DNA of 64,000 bases, from positions 3,931,001-3,995,000 of the forward strand of contig CP063163.1 in NCBI GenBank assembly GCA_014960805.1, in the 5' to 3' direction. Below are positions 20,388-29,710 of this stretch, one piece after another. A program made the position numbers and the translations under genes. The stretch's first letter is position 1; each line of letters starts with the position of its first letter. This DNA is from Cytobacillus suaedae. Its GTDB lineage: Bacteria; Bacillota; Bacilli; Bacillales; Bacillaceae_L. The notes under the pieces were generated by a model. That model saw only the letters and a program-made list of their open reading frames with translations, did not search any database and was not told where the DNA came from.

Positions 20388-21032
20388 ATGGTAGTGAGTC
20401 GGAATTCACTATATATTTTAATTATAATTAGTACTCTATTGACGGCTTGTAGTTTTACCGAAACCGAGCAGTCAAGTGGGCATGTATATGATCGTAGTAG
20501 TTTAGATAAAGAGGAAGTACCAACAGGTGAAGAAGATGATGAGGTCATACGACTTTATGAGCAAAATATCACTTATTTAGTAGATGGCCTAGAACATTCA
20601 GAAACCGGATTTTTAAATACGAGTACAAATCAACTATTTTCTATCTATCTATTTAAAGACTTTCAATTAGAAGTTGCAGCACCAGGTCAAGATGTACTTT
20701 TACATAAAGAAAAAGAAGATGTATATATGAGTATTGAGCTAATACCAGAAGATATCAATTTTTTTGAACTAGAATACGATACGTATAAACAGTTAAACGT
20801 AATAAGTAACTCAATTCATCGGGAGGTATGGAATCAACCGGACCTACTATTGAAGGGAGCGGTTATGTTACATGCAGAAAATGAATATGAATCGGTACAA
20901 GTTATTCTAATAAAAGATAGAGCTCATTTCCCTAACATGAAATTAACCATCCATGCACCAAAAGATGATGAAGTAGTTGAAAAATTTCTATCTATGGCTA
21001 AAACAATTGTAAAAACAAGCATGAACAGATAG
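20388..21032 (+). CDS. Hypothetical lipoprotein
   Basis: A 214-residue secreted protein I cannot assign to a family. Residues 1-21 form a lipoprotein signal peptide with lipobox LTAC; an acidic Ser/Thr/Glu linker follows to about residue 50, then a mixed alpha/beta domain containing LYEQNITYLVDGLEHSETG and ending in an amphipathic helix (KFLSMAKTIVKTS). It should be anchored on the outer membrane leaflet. ATG with a TGGGGGAT ribosome site. It stands alone between hprK and the GGDEF gene and ends in a clear terminator. Role unknown. Confidence 0.8.
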   Translation: MVVSRNSLYILIIISTLLTACSFTETEQSSGHVYDRSSLDKEEVPTGEEDDEVIRLYEQNITYLVDGLEHSETGFLNTSTNQLFSIYLFKDFQLEVAAPGQDVLLHKEKEDVYMSIELIPEDINFFELEYDTYKQLNVISNSIHREVWNQPDLLLKGAVMLHAENEYESVQVILIKDRAHFPNMKLTIHAPKDDEVVEKFLSMAKTIVKTSMNR

Positions 21033-21040
21033 AGATAAGT

Positions 21041-21067
21041 GAGGATTAGCTTAACTAGCTAATCCTC
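21041..21067. terminator. Terminator between convergent genes
   Basis: Perfect stem GAGGATTAGC / GCTAATCCTC between the plus-strand lipoprotein gene and the minus-strand GGDEF gene; followed by TATTTTC on the plus strand. Confidence 0.8.
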
Positions 21068-21072
21068 TATTT

Positions 21073-22017
21073 TCATTTACCTTTGATAGACAAGTCTGAA
21101 ACTTTAACTCTATTTCGTCCTTGTGTTTTTGACTCGTACAAGGCAGTATCGGTTAACTCGACAAACCTTTCGTAGGTTAGTTCCTTGTTGACAGGATAAT
21201 AGGTTGATACCCCGACACTGATTGTTACAAATGGAGATACGTCTGATTTTTCATTTGGAATTTGAAGAGCTTCAGTATTTTTTCTAAGTTCCTCTGCGAT
21301 TATTCTTCCACCTGTTTCAGCAGTATCAGGGAGAATGACGGCGAACTCCTCACCACCATATCTTGCAACAAGGTCTCCTGAGCGAGTTGCTGTTGCCTCT
21401 AGAACCAATGCTACCTTTTTTAAGCATTTATCTCCTTGTTGGTGCCCATATGTATCATTGAATCTTTTAAAATGGTCAATGTCTAACAGAATTAAAGAAA
21501 GCGGACTTTTAGATCTTCTAGAACGTTTCCACTCATTTCTCAACTTCTCATTAAAGGCTCGCCTGTTAGCTATTCCAGTTAACCCGTCCAAATTGGTGAG
21601 CTTACTTAATGACTCATTTACTTCAACAAGTTCCTTCTCTATCTTTTTTAATTCAGTGATATCTGAAAATACAGCCACATAGTTTTCAACTCTCCCAGTT
21701 CTATCTCTAATGGCAGTGATATTTAACCATTCTGGATATGGTTCACCAAGTTTATTTTTATTCCATATTTCACCCTGCCAATACCCTTTCGTAATCAAGC
21801 TCGTCCAAAGGTGTCGATAGAAAGATGCCTTATGTATACCGGACTTAAGAAGACGAGGATTCTGACCAATTACTTCATTTTCAGAGTAACCAGTAATATC
21901 CATGAAGGCTTTGTTCACATAAAGAATTGTACCATCAGCATCTGTGATCGTTACACCTTGAGTTGTTGCATCAATTACCTTTGCTAGCAGTTGATTTTTT
22001 TCATGAACCCCTAACAT
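21073..22017 (-). CDS. PAS-GGDEF diguanylate cyclase
   Basis: A 314-residue cytoplasmic sensor enzyme. An N-terminal PAS domain (about residues 8-130, with NKAFMDITGYSENEVIGQNPRLL and a PAC tail) is joined by a short coiled linker to a GGDEF domain (about 145-310). The active site is the GGEEF variant in ARYGGEEFAVILPD, which is catalytically competent in known cyclases. Five residues upstream is RSGD, an RxxD inhibitory I-site, so the enzyme is probably feedback-inhibited by c-di-GMP. No membrane segment. I use the ATG ending at 22017 with an AGGGGGTG ribosome site. Confidence 0.9.
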   Translation of the reverse strand: MLGVHEKNQLLAKVIDATTQGVTITDADGTILYVNKAFMDITGYSENEVIGQNPRLLKSGIHKASFYRHLWTSLITKGYWQGEIWNKNKLGEPYPEWLNITAIRDRTGRVENYVAVFSDITELKKIEKELVEVNESLSKLTNLDGLTGIANRRAFNEKLRNEWKRSRRSKSPLSLILLDIDHFKRFNDTYGHQQGDKCLKKVALVLEATATRSGDLVARYGGEEFAVILPDTAETGGRIIAEELRKNTEALQIPNEKSDVSPFVTISVGVSTYYPVNKELTYERFVELTDTALYESKTQGRNRVKVSDLSIKGK

Positions 22018-22149
22018 AAGACACACCCCCTATCCTACTTTATAGGTAAATATTACTATATAATGACTTACTTTACTGTGTCTAAATTGGTAATGTTTTC
22101 ATTTTTTTCATTAGGACGGAAGGAAACTATCCCTACAAATTTAAACATT

Positions 22150-22176
22150 AAAAAAGAACGCCCTAATGAGCGTTCT
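22150..22176 (-). terminator. Terminator of the yvlABCD operon
   Basis: Minus-strand hairpin AGAACGC / GCGTTCT followed by TTTTT, 9 bases beyond the yvlD stop. Confidence 0.88.
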
Positions 22177-22184
22177 AAAATCAT

Positions 22185-22547
22185 CTACTTTTTCTTCTCT
22201 TGCAAAGGTTTAATAATGACCATTTCTATGAGTAGATTCAGGATTGAAATAATGATAGCAGCAAGAATAGCAGTGCCAAAGCTATCAATAACAAAAGAAT
22301 CTCCCATAAGCGCTTGAGCTAAATATAAAGTAATTGCATTGATCACGAATAAAAACAAACCTAAGGTAAAGAAAGTAACTGGTAAAGTTAATATCACAAG
22401 AATTGGTTTAACAATCACATTTAAGATCGAAAGAATAAAGCTTGCTAAAATGGCTGCACCAATTCCTTCAAGGTGGAATGATTCTAAGTATCCAGCTACT
22501 ACAATTAATACTAGACTGTTCACTAATATGCTAGCAAGCCATCTCAT
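22185..22547 (-). CDS. yvlD: Phage holin family 4-like membrane protein, YvlD type
   Basis: A 120-residue integral membrane protein with four hydrophobic segments (about residues 5-20, 28-45, 52-75 and 88-112) and the family-typical NVIVKPILVILTLPVTFFTLGLF loop in shortened form here as VKPILVILTLPVTFFTLG. B. subtilis YvlD contributes to protection against envelope-active agents such as lantibiotics. It is the last gene of yvlABCD, two bases after yvlC, under the sigma-W promoter at 24.2 kb. The molecular mechanism is not known. Confidence 0.88.
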   Translation of the reverse strand: MRWLASILVNSLVLIVVAGYLESFHLEGIGAAILASFILSILNVIVKPILVILTLPVTFFTLGLFLFVINAITLYLAQALMGDSFVIDSFGTAILAAIIISILNLLIEMVIIKPLQEKKK

Positions 22548-22549
22548 TT

Positions 22550-22744
22550 CTAGATAACATCCTCTCTATTTGGGACAACAAAGATCCAAATGATATACAC
22601 AAGGCCAAGTGTACCTACACCTAAAATGAATGCTAATGCGAATAGTACTCGCAGTAGTGAAGCATCGATACCTGAATATTCAGCTAAGCCTCCAAGGACT
22701 CCTCCTAGCATTCGGTTTGAGCGTGAGCGATATAACTTTTTCAC
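22550..22744 (-). CDS. yvlC: PspC-domain protein, YvlC
   Basis: A 64-residue membrane protein consisting of one PspC domain: the N-terminal KKLYRSRSNRMLGGVLGG signature followed by a long hydrophobic segment (LLRVLFALAFILGVGTLGLV) and a short tail ending NREDV. PspC proteins sense or relay membrane stress in phage-shock responses. Third gene of the yvlABCD operon, with gaps of two to three bases to its neighbours, so translation is probably coupled. Confidence 0.92.
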   Translation of the reverse strand: MKKLYRSRSNRMLGGVLGGLAEYSGIDASLLRVLFALAFILGVGTLGLVYIIWIFVVPNREDVI

Positions 22745-22747
22745 GAC

Positions 22748-23875
22748 TTACGCACCTCCTGACGGTTTCACTATAACAGAGCCGGTTTTCGTCTCGGCAA
22801 ATACATGCAGTACATTTGTGCTCTGTTTATTTGATTGAAAGCGAAGGGATTTTTGAACAACCTCGCTCTTCTCTTCCACAATTTCAATATTAGGCATCTC
22901 ACACTTAAAGCTTCCTAGATTGGTTTTCAGCTCACCGTCAATTGAAACTTGAGTAGGAACAAACAAATCGATATTCCCAGTCGTTGTTTTCATATGAGCA
23001 GTGTGAGGTTCTCCATCTTGCAATGCACAAATTATATTACCATTAAAGCTTTGCAAATCTACTTTTCCAAAACTACCATTGACAGAAAGTGTACCATTAA
23101 TTGTTTCTGCCTCTAGCTCCTGCCCTGAACATCCTTCAGCTTTAATATGCCCATTAGCTGTTTCAAGCTCTAATTCTACTGAACGTATATTCTTCACATC
23201 AATCGAACCATTAGCTGTCTTTGCCTTAAACTCGTTCACTTGTAGATTTTCCCCTGAAATCGGCCCATTAAACATTCGAACCTTAATTTTTTCATAATCT
23301 GTTTGAGGAATATAAAGAACTGCATTTACTTTCATCTGTTTTTTCTGTACTGAGAAAATTAATCGATTCCTCTCAATTGAAAAAAGAACATCTTGAAGAA
23401 ATGCTTTTCGTGCCTCATCTTGAGTATCTACTCTATATACCTTAGCATTACACTCAACTCTAACATCTTCTTCATTCCAAGGTACCAGTTTTACACTTCC
23501 ATTAGCGACATCCAGATCAATTTGATTGATAAAAGAATTTGAGTTTTGGAAGATATGTTGGATTTCTACAGCATTACCAAAATTAAAATCTAGGTCTATG
23601 TCTTTTATTTTCTTTAATGCACTGTCAATAAAGTCCAAAAATTTCACTTTTGTAGAAGATTGTTTGTAGGATGCATTTTCCTTTTTAATATGCTCACTGC
23701 CCTCACTATTTACATTTGTTGAAAGCTCTGTTACCACGTGTTCTTGAAAAGAACTTTGACTTTCACCTGTGGCAGACTTTTCTTCTAGTTTTTCAATTAA
23801 TAGAAGGGCTTCCTCTGCTGTTAATTTTCCTTCTTCAACTAACTTTAAAATTCGTTTACGCTCTTCAATCATCAT
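22748..23875 (-). CDS. yvlB: DUF4097-containing protein YvlB
   Basis: A 375-residue soluble protein. The N-terminus MMIEERKRILKLVEEGKL with the following TAEEALLLIEKLEE is the SHOCT/DUF2089-like helix pair that precedes many adhesin-like beta-helix proteins; residues from about 120 to the end form a DUF4097 parallel beta-helix with repeating short strands ending in polar turns (such as TANGSIDVKNI and TANGHIKAEG). It was proposed to act with PspC-type membrane proteins. I start at the ATG ending at 23875, with a TAGGGGG ribosome site, rather than the upstream open frame to 23941. Confidence 0.88.
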   Translation of the reverse strand: MMIEERKRILKLVEEGKLTAEEALLLIEKLEEKSATGESQSSFQEHVVTELSTNVNSEGSEHIKKENASYKQSSTKVKFLDFIDSALKKIKDIDLDFNFGNAVEIQHIFQNSNSFINQIDLDVANGSVKLVPWNEEDVRVECNAKVYRVDTQDEARKAFLQDVLFSIERNRLIFSVQKKQMKVNAVLYIPQTDYEKIKVRMFNGPISGENLQVNEFKAKTANGSIDVKNIRSVELELETANGHIKAEGCSGQELEAETINGTLSVNGSFGKVDLQSFNGNIICALQDGEPHTAHMKTTTGNIDLFVPTQVSIDGELKTNLGSFKCEMPNIEIVEEKSEVVQKSLRFQSNKQSTNVLHVFAETKTGSVIVKPSGGA

Positions 23876-23901
23876 TGTACCCCCTAACAGTTTATGTGTT
23901 T

Positions 23902-24207
23902 TTATTTTGCTAGAACCTGGATCCCTTTTATAACATTCCAAATGACAACAATAATGCTTATCAAACTAAATAGCGCGAAGAAAATAAACATTCCACCTAC
24001 TGCGACTTCCGTTGAACCTGCAAAGAGCATTGGAATAATGAAGAAAATGACCGTTATGAATGGGATAAGATGTGAGATGAATGCTTTTTTCGCATGGTCT
24101 CTTACTTCGGTGTCCTGTACTATAAAATAAACTGCGATTGGTAGCAAAAAGCCTGCAAAGAAGATACTAAAATAACATAATGAAGAAATGATTTTATTTG
24201 TTTCCAT
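23902..24207 (-). CDS. yvlA: DUF4870 family membrane protein, YvlA type
   Basis: A 101-residue protein with three membrane segments (about residues 5-30, 45-65 and 70-92) and the conserved HAKKAFISHLI motif of Tic20-like/DUF4870 proteins between the first two. First gene of yvlABCD. The open frame reaches 24336 but the ATG ending at 24207 has the AAGGAG ribosome site and is downstream of the sigma-W promoter, so longer forms are excluded by the promoter position. Function unknown; part of the envelope stress regulon by its promoter. Confidence 0.87.
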   Translation of the reverse strand: METNKIISSLCYFSIFFAGFLLPIAVYFIVQDTEVRDHAKKAFISHLIPFITVIFFIIPMLFAGSTEVAVGGMFIFFALFSLISIIVVIWNVIKGIQVLAK

Positions 24208-24233
24208 ATTTATCAACTCCTTATACATACATA

Positions 24234-24259
24234 TACGGAGATGATTACAATTAGTTTCA
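24234..24259 (-). promoter_or_regulatory. Sigma-W promoter of yvlABCD
   Basis: On the minus strand TGAAAC (24254-24259) is followed after exactly 16 bases by CGTA (24234-24237), a perfect match to the extracytoplasmic sigma-W consensus. The start codon of yvlA is about 27 bases downstream. The B. subtilis yvlABCD operon is a known sigma-W target, so the match is both sequence- and context-supported. Confidence 0.93.
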
Positions 24260-24297
24260 AATTTTTTAAAAGGAGAAAAAAAGATTTTTTTGCTAAA

Positions 24298-24364
24298 CAA
24301 ACGTTTGATTGGTTTTTTCAAGTGCTTGTGGGGCAAGGGCTAGACCCTATTCATCAAACGTTTG
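24298..24364. repeat. 67-bp element bounded by CAAACGTTTG (copy A)
   Basis: A 67-bp segment starting and ending with the palindrome CAAACGTTTG, with 12-bp terminal inverted repeats (CAAACGTTTGAT / ATCAAACGTTTG). A second copy of identical length is at 45994-46060; aligned without gaps in opposite orientation, 52 of 67 bases agree by my count and nearly all differences are in the centre. A further TAAACGTTTG is at 24388-24397. It lies upstream of the yvlA promoter. It could be a small non-autonomous repeat or a double operator. Confidence 0.65.
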
Positions 24365-24424
24365 TTTAAATTTTGATCGAATTTAAATAAACGTTTGTTT
24401 AGTTATACTCCACTTTGAAATTTG

Positions 24425-24557
24425 ACCGTTCCTTTGCGCTTCAGACACTTGCTTTCCGCGGGGAGGAAGTCGAGCCTCCTCAACGTTCCGTCTGCGGGGT
24501 CTCGACCTTTCCTCTATCTCCCGCAGGAGTCAAGTGTCTTCCGCTCCAATCCACTCT
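24425..24557 (+). repeat. GC-rich palindromic repeat, subfamily B, short form
   Basis: About 133 bp beginning ACCGTTCC and ending CCACTCTG. Landmarks: CACTTGCTTTCCGCGGGG, then AGGAAGTCGAGCCTCCTC, then GTCTCGACCTTTCC, then CCCGCAGGAGTCAAGTG. The ends are complementary (GACACTTG / CAAGTGTC), and internal parts pair as well, so the transcript would fold into a long hairpin. Located between the uvrA terminator and the yvlA promoter region. No supported ORF. Confidence 0.88.
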
Positions 24558-24595
24558 GTAATATAACCAAGAAAACAATCCTGACTAAATGAAAT

Positions 24596-24626
24596 AAAAA
24601 AGATCAACCAACATGTGATTGATCTA
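24596..24626 (-). terminator. Terminator of uvrA
   Basis: Minus-strand hairpin GATCAATC / GGTTGATC followed by TTTTTT, 8 bases after the uvrA stop. Confidence 0.88.
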
Positions 24627-24633
24627 GATAAAT

Positions 24634-27508
24634 CTATTTTGTTACTGTTTCTTTTTCTTTGATTAGTTCTTTCATTCGTTTGCGGTCACGTTCTAGGATT
24701 GGTTTTAGGTAGTGTCCTGTATGGGATTTTGGGTTGTTGGCAAGGTCTTCTGGTGTGCCTGTGCCTACGATTTGTCCACCTTTGTCTCCACCTTCGGGTC
24801 CTAGGTCTACTAGGTAATCGGCTGCTTTGATTACATCAAGGTTGTGCTCGATTACTAGTACTGTTTCTCCGTTCTCCACAAGTCTTTGCAGGACTTTTAA
24901 GAGTCGAGCGATATCATCTACATGTAGTCCGGTTGTTGGCTCATCGAGAATGTAGAATGATCGGCCTGTTGAGCGACGGTGTAGCTCTGAAGCTAGCTTA
25001 ACACGCTGAGCTTCTCCACCTGAAAGAGTAGTTGCAGGTTGACCAAGTGTGATATATCCTAGTCCCACATCGTAAATGGTTTGCAGTTTTCTCTTTATTT
25101 TTGGGATATTTTCAAAAAAGGTTAATGCATCTTCGACTGTCATGTCTAAGATATCTGAGATATTTTTATCCTTGTATTTAACTTCTAACGTTTCACGGTT
25201 GTATCGTCTTCCATGGCAGACCTCACATGGAACATATACATCTGGGAGGAAGTGCATTTCAATCTTGATAATTCCATCTCCACGGCAAGCCTCACATCTT
25301 CCACCCTTCACATTAAAGCTAAAACGTCCTTTTTTATATCCACGTACTTTCGCTTCATTTGTCGTTGCAAACACATCACGAACATCATCAAAAACACCTG
25401 TGTATGTTGCTGGATTTGAACGGGGAGTACGGCCGATTGGTGACTGATCAATATCAATTACTTTTTCAAGGTACTCAATTCCCTTTACTTCCTTGTGCTC
25501 ACCAGGTCTACTCTTTGAACTGTATAGACGTTGCGCTAATGATTTATGAAGAATTTCATTAACCAATGTACTTTTTCCAGAACCAGATACTCCTGTTACA
25601 GCAATAAACATCCCTAGAGGAAAGCGAACACTTACATTTTTAAGATTATTTTCAGTCGCCCCAAGGACTTCGATAAAGCGCTCATCTGGTTGACGACGTT
25701 CAATTGGTAATGGAATGAACTTTTTTCCTGACAAGTATTGACCTGTCAATGAATTTGGGTCATTCATAACTTCTTCAGGAGAACCAGCAGAGATTATTTG
25801 ACCACCATGCACACCTGCGCCTGGTCCGATATCAATTAAATAATCTGCAGCCATCATCGTATCCTCATCATGCTCAACAACAATTAACGTATTCCCAATG
25901 TCACGCATGCTTTGAAGGGTTGAAATTAGACGATCATTGTCTCTTTGATGTAAACCTATGGAAGGCTCATCTAGAATATATAAAACTCCGGTAAGGCGCG
26001 AACCAATTTGAGTGGCAAGACGAATTCGTTGGGCCTCTCCACCAGAAAGGGTTCCTGCCGCACGATTTAACGTTAAGTAATCTAATCCTACATTTATTAA
26101 GAAACCTAATCGCTCTTCTATTTCACGGAAGATCATTCGGGCAATTTGCATTTCTTTTTCCGTAAGTTCTAGATCTGAGAAAAACTCATGAGCTTCATTT
26201 ATTGAAAAAGAAGTGACCTCACCCACATGTTTTCCTGATATTAGAACAGCAAGGCTTTCTTTCTTTAATCTGTACCCTTTACACCCTGGGCAAGGTTGTT
26301 GTGCCATATACTTTTCCATTTGCTCACGAATATAGTCGGAGCTTGTGTCATGGTAGCGTCGTTCAACATTCTTAATGATACCTTCAAAGGCAACATAGTT
26401 TTCACGAACTTGTCCAAAATCATTTTCATAGCGGAAATAGATTTCTTCACCATCACTACCATATAGAATTTTATCCATAAGATGTTTCGGAATATCCTTC
26501 GCAGGTATATCTAGATCAATTCCATAATGATTGCAGACTGATTCTAGTAACTGTGGATAATATTGTGAGCTTGTTGGTTCCCAGGGGGCAATGGCATGCT
26601 GACGTAATGTCAGGTCCCAGTTAGGAATAACTAGTTCTACATCTACCTCCAGTTTTGAACCAAGACCATCACATTCCGGACATGCTCCAAACGGGCTATT
26701 AAAAGAGAACATCTTTGGCTCTAATTCACCTATTGAAAAACCACATTGTGGGCATGCATGTAGTTCTGAGAAGAGTAACTCCTCTTGTTCCATTACATCA
26801 ATAATGACTCGTCCTTCACCAAGCTTTAATGCAGCCTCTAATGAATCTGCTAAGCGAGATTCTACACCTTCTTTTACAACGATACGGTCAATTACGACTT
26901 CTATGGAATGTTTCTTATTTTTTTCTAGTTCAATGTCATCTGAGAGTTCTAGCATTTCACCATTTACCCGAACACGTACATAGCCTTGTTTTTTTTACAT
27001 CTTCTAACACTTTTACATGTGTACCTTTACGACCAGATACAACGGGTGCTAACACCTGAAGCTTGGTACGTTCAGGATATTCCATAATGCGATCTACCAT
27101 CTGTTCAATTGTTTGAGAGGTGATTTCGATATGATGTTTGGGACAGGTTGGTCTTCCTACTCTAGCAAACAATAATCTTAAATAATCATATATCTCAGTA
27201 ACCGTTCCAACAGTTGATCGAGGGTTACGGCTAGTTGTTTTTTGATCGATTGAGATTGCTGGAGATAATCCTTCAATTGCATCAACATCCGGCTTATCCA
27301 TTTGTCCTAAAAATTGTCGAGCATAGGCCGAAAGTGATTCAACATAGCGGCGTTGACCTTCTGCATAAATCGTATCAAAAGCCAGTGAAGATTTACCTGA
27401 ACCCGATAAGCCAGTTAGCACAACCAGCTTATCTCTAGGTATCGTCACATCGACATTTTTCAGATTATGAGCCCTTGCCCCTTTTACGATAATTTTATCC
27501 ATTGCCAT
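24634..27508 (-). pseudogene. uvrA: UvrA excinuclease ABC subunit A, interrupted by a +1 frameshift
   Basis: DNA-damage recognition ATPase of nucleotide excision repair. The gene reads as two frames: 27508 to the shift, and from the shift to 24634. The first has the P-loop GLSGSGKS (33-40); the second has zinc-finger cysteines ([32 protein letters not shown]), both ABC signatures [12 protein letters not shown] and [12 protein letters not shown], and the second P-loop GVSGSGKS. The break is at a run of eight A (T8 on the plus strand, 26989-26996); seven A would restore [11 protein letters not shown] and a 957-residue protein, the normal length. Everything else is intact, so this is a homopolymer insertion: a sequencing artefact, a recent mutation, or a slippage site. 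Confidence 0.9.
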
Positions 27509-27515
27509 ACTACTG

Positions 27516-29495
27516 TCATCCTTCCGCCTTTAGCTCTAATAGAAGATCACGAAGCTCTGCTGCTCGTTCAAAATCAAGCGCTTTGGCTGCCTCTTTCATT
27601 TCTATCTCTAAATCCTTCATTACTTTTTCTCGTTCTTTTTTCGTTAAATTTGATAGCTTTGGAGCTGCATCATAGTCTTCTGTAACCTCAGCAGCATGTG
27701 TAGCTTTAATAAGGTTATGGATATCCTTCTTAATTGTCTGTGGTGTGATTCCGTGCTTTTTATTGTATTCTTCTTGTATTTCTCTACGACGCTGTGTTTC
27801 TCTAATTGCAATTTCCATCGAGTTCGTCATCTTATCTGCATACATAATGACCCTACCGTTTGCATTACGCGCTGCACGACCAATTGTTTGAATAAGTGAT
27901 CTCTCAGAGCGTAGGAAGCCTTCTTTGTCTGCATCTAAAATAGCTACAAGTGAAACCTCAGGGATATCAAGACCTTCTCTTAATAAGTTGATTCCAACTA
28001 AAACATCATATTTTCCTAAACGTAGATCTCGAATAATTTCAATACGTTCTAATGTTTTAATCTCAGAGTGTAAATAGTTTACCTTTATACCAATGTCTTT
28101 AAGGTAATTCGTTAAGTCCTCAGACATTTTTTTCGTCAATGTCGTTATTAACACACGTTCGTTTTTCTCAACCCTTGCTTGAATTTCTCCTAATAGGTCA
28201 TCAATCTGACCTTGAATTGGACGAACTTCAATTGGTGGATCAAGTAATCCAGTTGGTCGAATGATTTGCTGCACAACCTCAGGTGTCTTCTCAAGCTCGT
28301 ATGGACCAGGTGTTGCTGATACATAGACAATTTGGTCAATATGATTTTCAAATTCTTCAAATCGCAGTGGGCGGTTGTCCATGGCAGATGGTAAACGGAA
28401 ACCATGATCTACTAGTACCTGTTTCCTTGCCTGGTCACCGTTAAACATCCCACGAATTTGTGGGATTGTTACGTGTGATTCATCTATAACGATTAGTAAA
28501 TCTCTTGGAAAGAAGTCCATTAGAGTATATGGAGTAGATCCAGATGGTCTTAAAGTTAGGTGACGTGAATAGTTCTCGACTCCTGAGCAAAAGCCCATTT
28601 CACGCATCATCTCAAGGTCATACTTTGTCCGTTGCTCTAATCGTTGTGCTTCAAGTAATTTTCCGTTATCACGAAGTTCTTTTAACCGTTCTTCGAGTTC
28701 AATTTCAATATTTTTTATAGCAACTTGCATTTTTTCTTCACGTGTTACGAAGTGGGATGCCGGGAAAATCGCAACATGGTCACGGTCTCCAAGAATTTCT
28801 CCAGTTAGTGCATCCACTTCTCGAATTCTCTCGATTTCATCTCCAAAGAATTCAACTCGGATACAGTGCTCGTCTCGAGATGCAGGGAAAATCTCGACTA
28901 CATCGCCACGTACACGGAAAGTTCCACGACGGAAATCTATATCATTTCGTTCATATTGAACGTCGACAAGCTTATGTAATAATTGGTTGCGTTCAAGTTC
29001 CAATCCGACTCTTAGAGAAACGACTAACTCTTTGTATTCTTCTGGTGAACCTAAGCCGTAAATACAAGATACACTCGCAATGATGATGACGTCTCTACGT
29101 TCGAATAATGATGACGTCGCTGAGTGACGTAATTTATCAATCTCATCATTGACACTCGAATCTTTTTCAATAAATGTATCAGACGATGGAACATAAGCCT
29201 CAGGTTGATAGTAATCGTAGTAACTAACAAAGTATTCAACCGCATTATTCGGGAAGAAGTCTTTAAATTCGCTATAGAGCTGTCCCGCTAATGTTTTGTT
29301 ATGGGCAATGATTAGTGTTGGTCTATTTAATTCTTTGATTACATTTGAAATAGTGAAAGTCTTTCCCGTTCCTGTAGCCCCTAAAAGGGTTTGATGTTTC
29401 TTCCCAGCATTGATACCTTCGATGATTTGTTTGATTGCTCTTGGCTGATCGCCTTGTGGTGAATACTTTGAGACTAACTCAAATTGATCCTTCAC
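27516..29495 (-). CDS. uvrB: Excinuclease ABC subunit B
   Basis: Damage-verification helicase of nucleotide excision repair, 659 residues, loaded by UvrA and recruiting UvrC. Visible motifs: Walker A GATGTGKT at 39-46, the beta-hairpin tyrosines in [17 protein letters not shown] that insert between strands, Walker [12 protein letters not shown], helicase motif [14 protein letters not shown], and the C-terminal UVR motif ([13 protein letters not shown]) that binds UvrC. Start ATG at 29495 with a GGAGGCTT ribosome site. It overlaps no other gene and is followed after 7 bases by uvrA, so uvrBA is an operon; a LexA box lies upstream at 29644. Confidence 0.98.
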   Translation of the reverse strand: MKDQFELVSKYSPQGDQPRAIKQIIEGINAGKKHQTLLGATGTGKTFTISNVIKELNRPTLIIAHNKTLAGQLYSEFKDFFPNNAVEYFVSYYDYYQPEAYVPSSDTFIEKDSSVNDEIDKLRHSATSSLFERRDVIIIASVSCIYGLGSPEEYKELVVSLRVGLELERNQLLHKLVDVQYERNDIDFRRGTFRVRGDVVEIFPASRDEHCIRVEFFGDEIERIREVDALTGEILGDRDHVAIFPASHFVTREEKMQVAIKNIEIELEERLKELRDNGKLLEAQRLEQRTKYDLEMMREMGFCSGVENYSRHLTLRPSGSTPYTLMDFFPRDLLIVIDESHVTIPQIRGMFNGDQARKQVLVDHGFRLPSAMDNRPLRFEEFENHIDQIVYVSATPGPYELEKTPEVVQQIIRPTGLLDPPIEVRPIQGQIDDLLGEIQARVEKNERVLITTLTKKMSEDLTNYLKDIGIKVNYLHSEIKTLERIEIIRDLRLGKYDVLVGINLLREGLDIPEVSLVAILDADKEGFLRSERSLIQTIGRAARNANGRVIMYADKMTNSMEIAIRETQRRREIQEEYNKKHGITPQTIKKDIHNLIKATHAAEVTEDYDAAPKLSNLTKKEREKVMKDLEIEMKEAAKALDFERAAELRDLLLELKAEG

Positions 29496-29643
29496 AAAAA
29501 AGCCTCCATTCGGAAATGTTGATCTATTATTAGTATTAGTTTCAATTTAGATTTACATTTGATACCTTTTCTAGGGTGAAAATAAGGTCCGATCTTGTTG
29601 TAAAAATATTGTACCACAACTTGAGTGAAAATCACCAAAAATA

Positions 29644-29657
29644 CGAACTTATATTCG
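29644..29657 (-). promoter_or_regulatory. LexA/DinR box of uvrBA
   Basis: CGAACTTATATTCG differs in one base from the Gram-positive SOS box CGAAC-N4-GTTCG. It is upstream of a plausible uvrB promoter (-10 TACAAT near 29610). uvrBA is a LexA target in B. subtilis. Confidence 0.75.
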
Positions 29658-29710
29658 TTTTAGACTAAAATTTAATATTTTGGATTGTAGCAGTATTATT
29701 TCCGTTGGTT

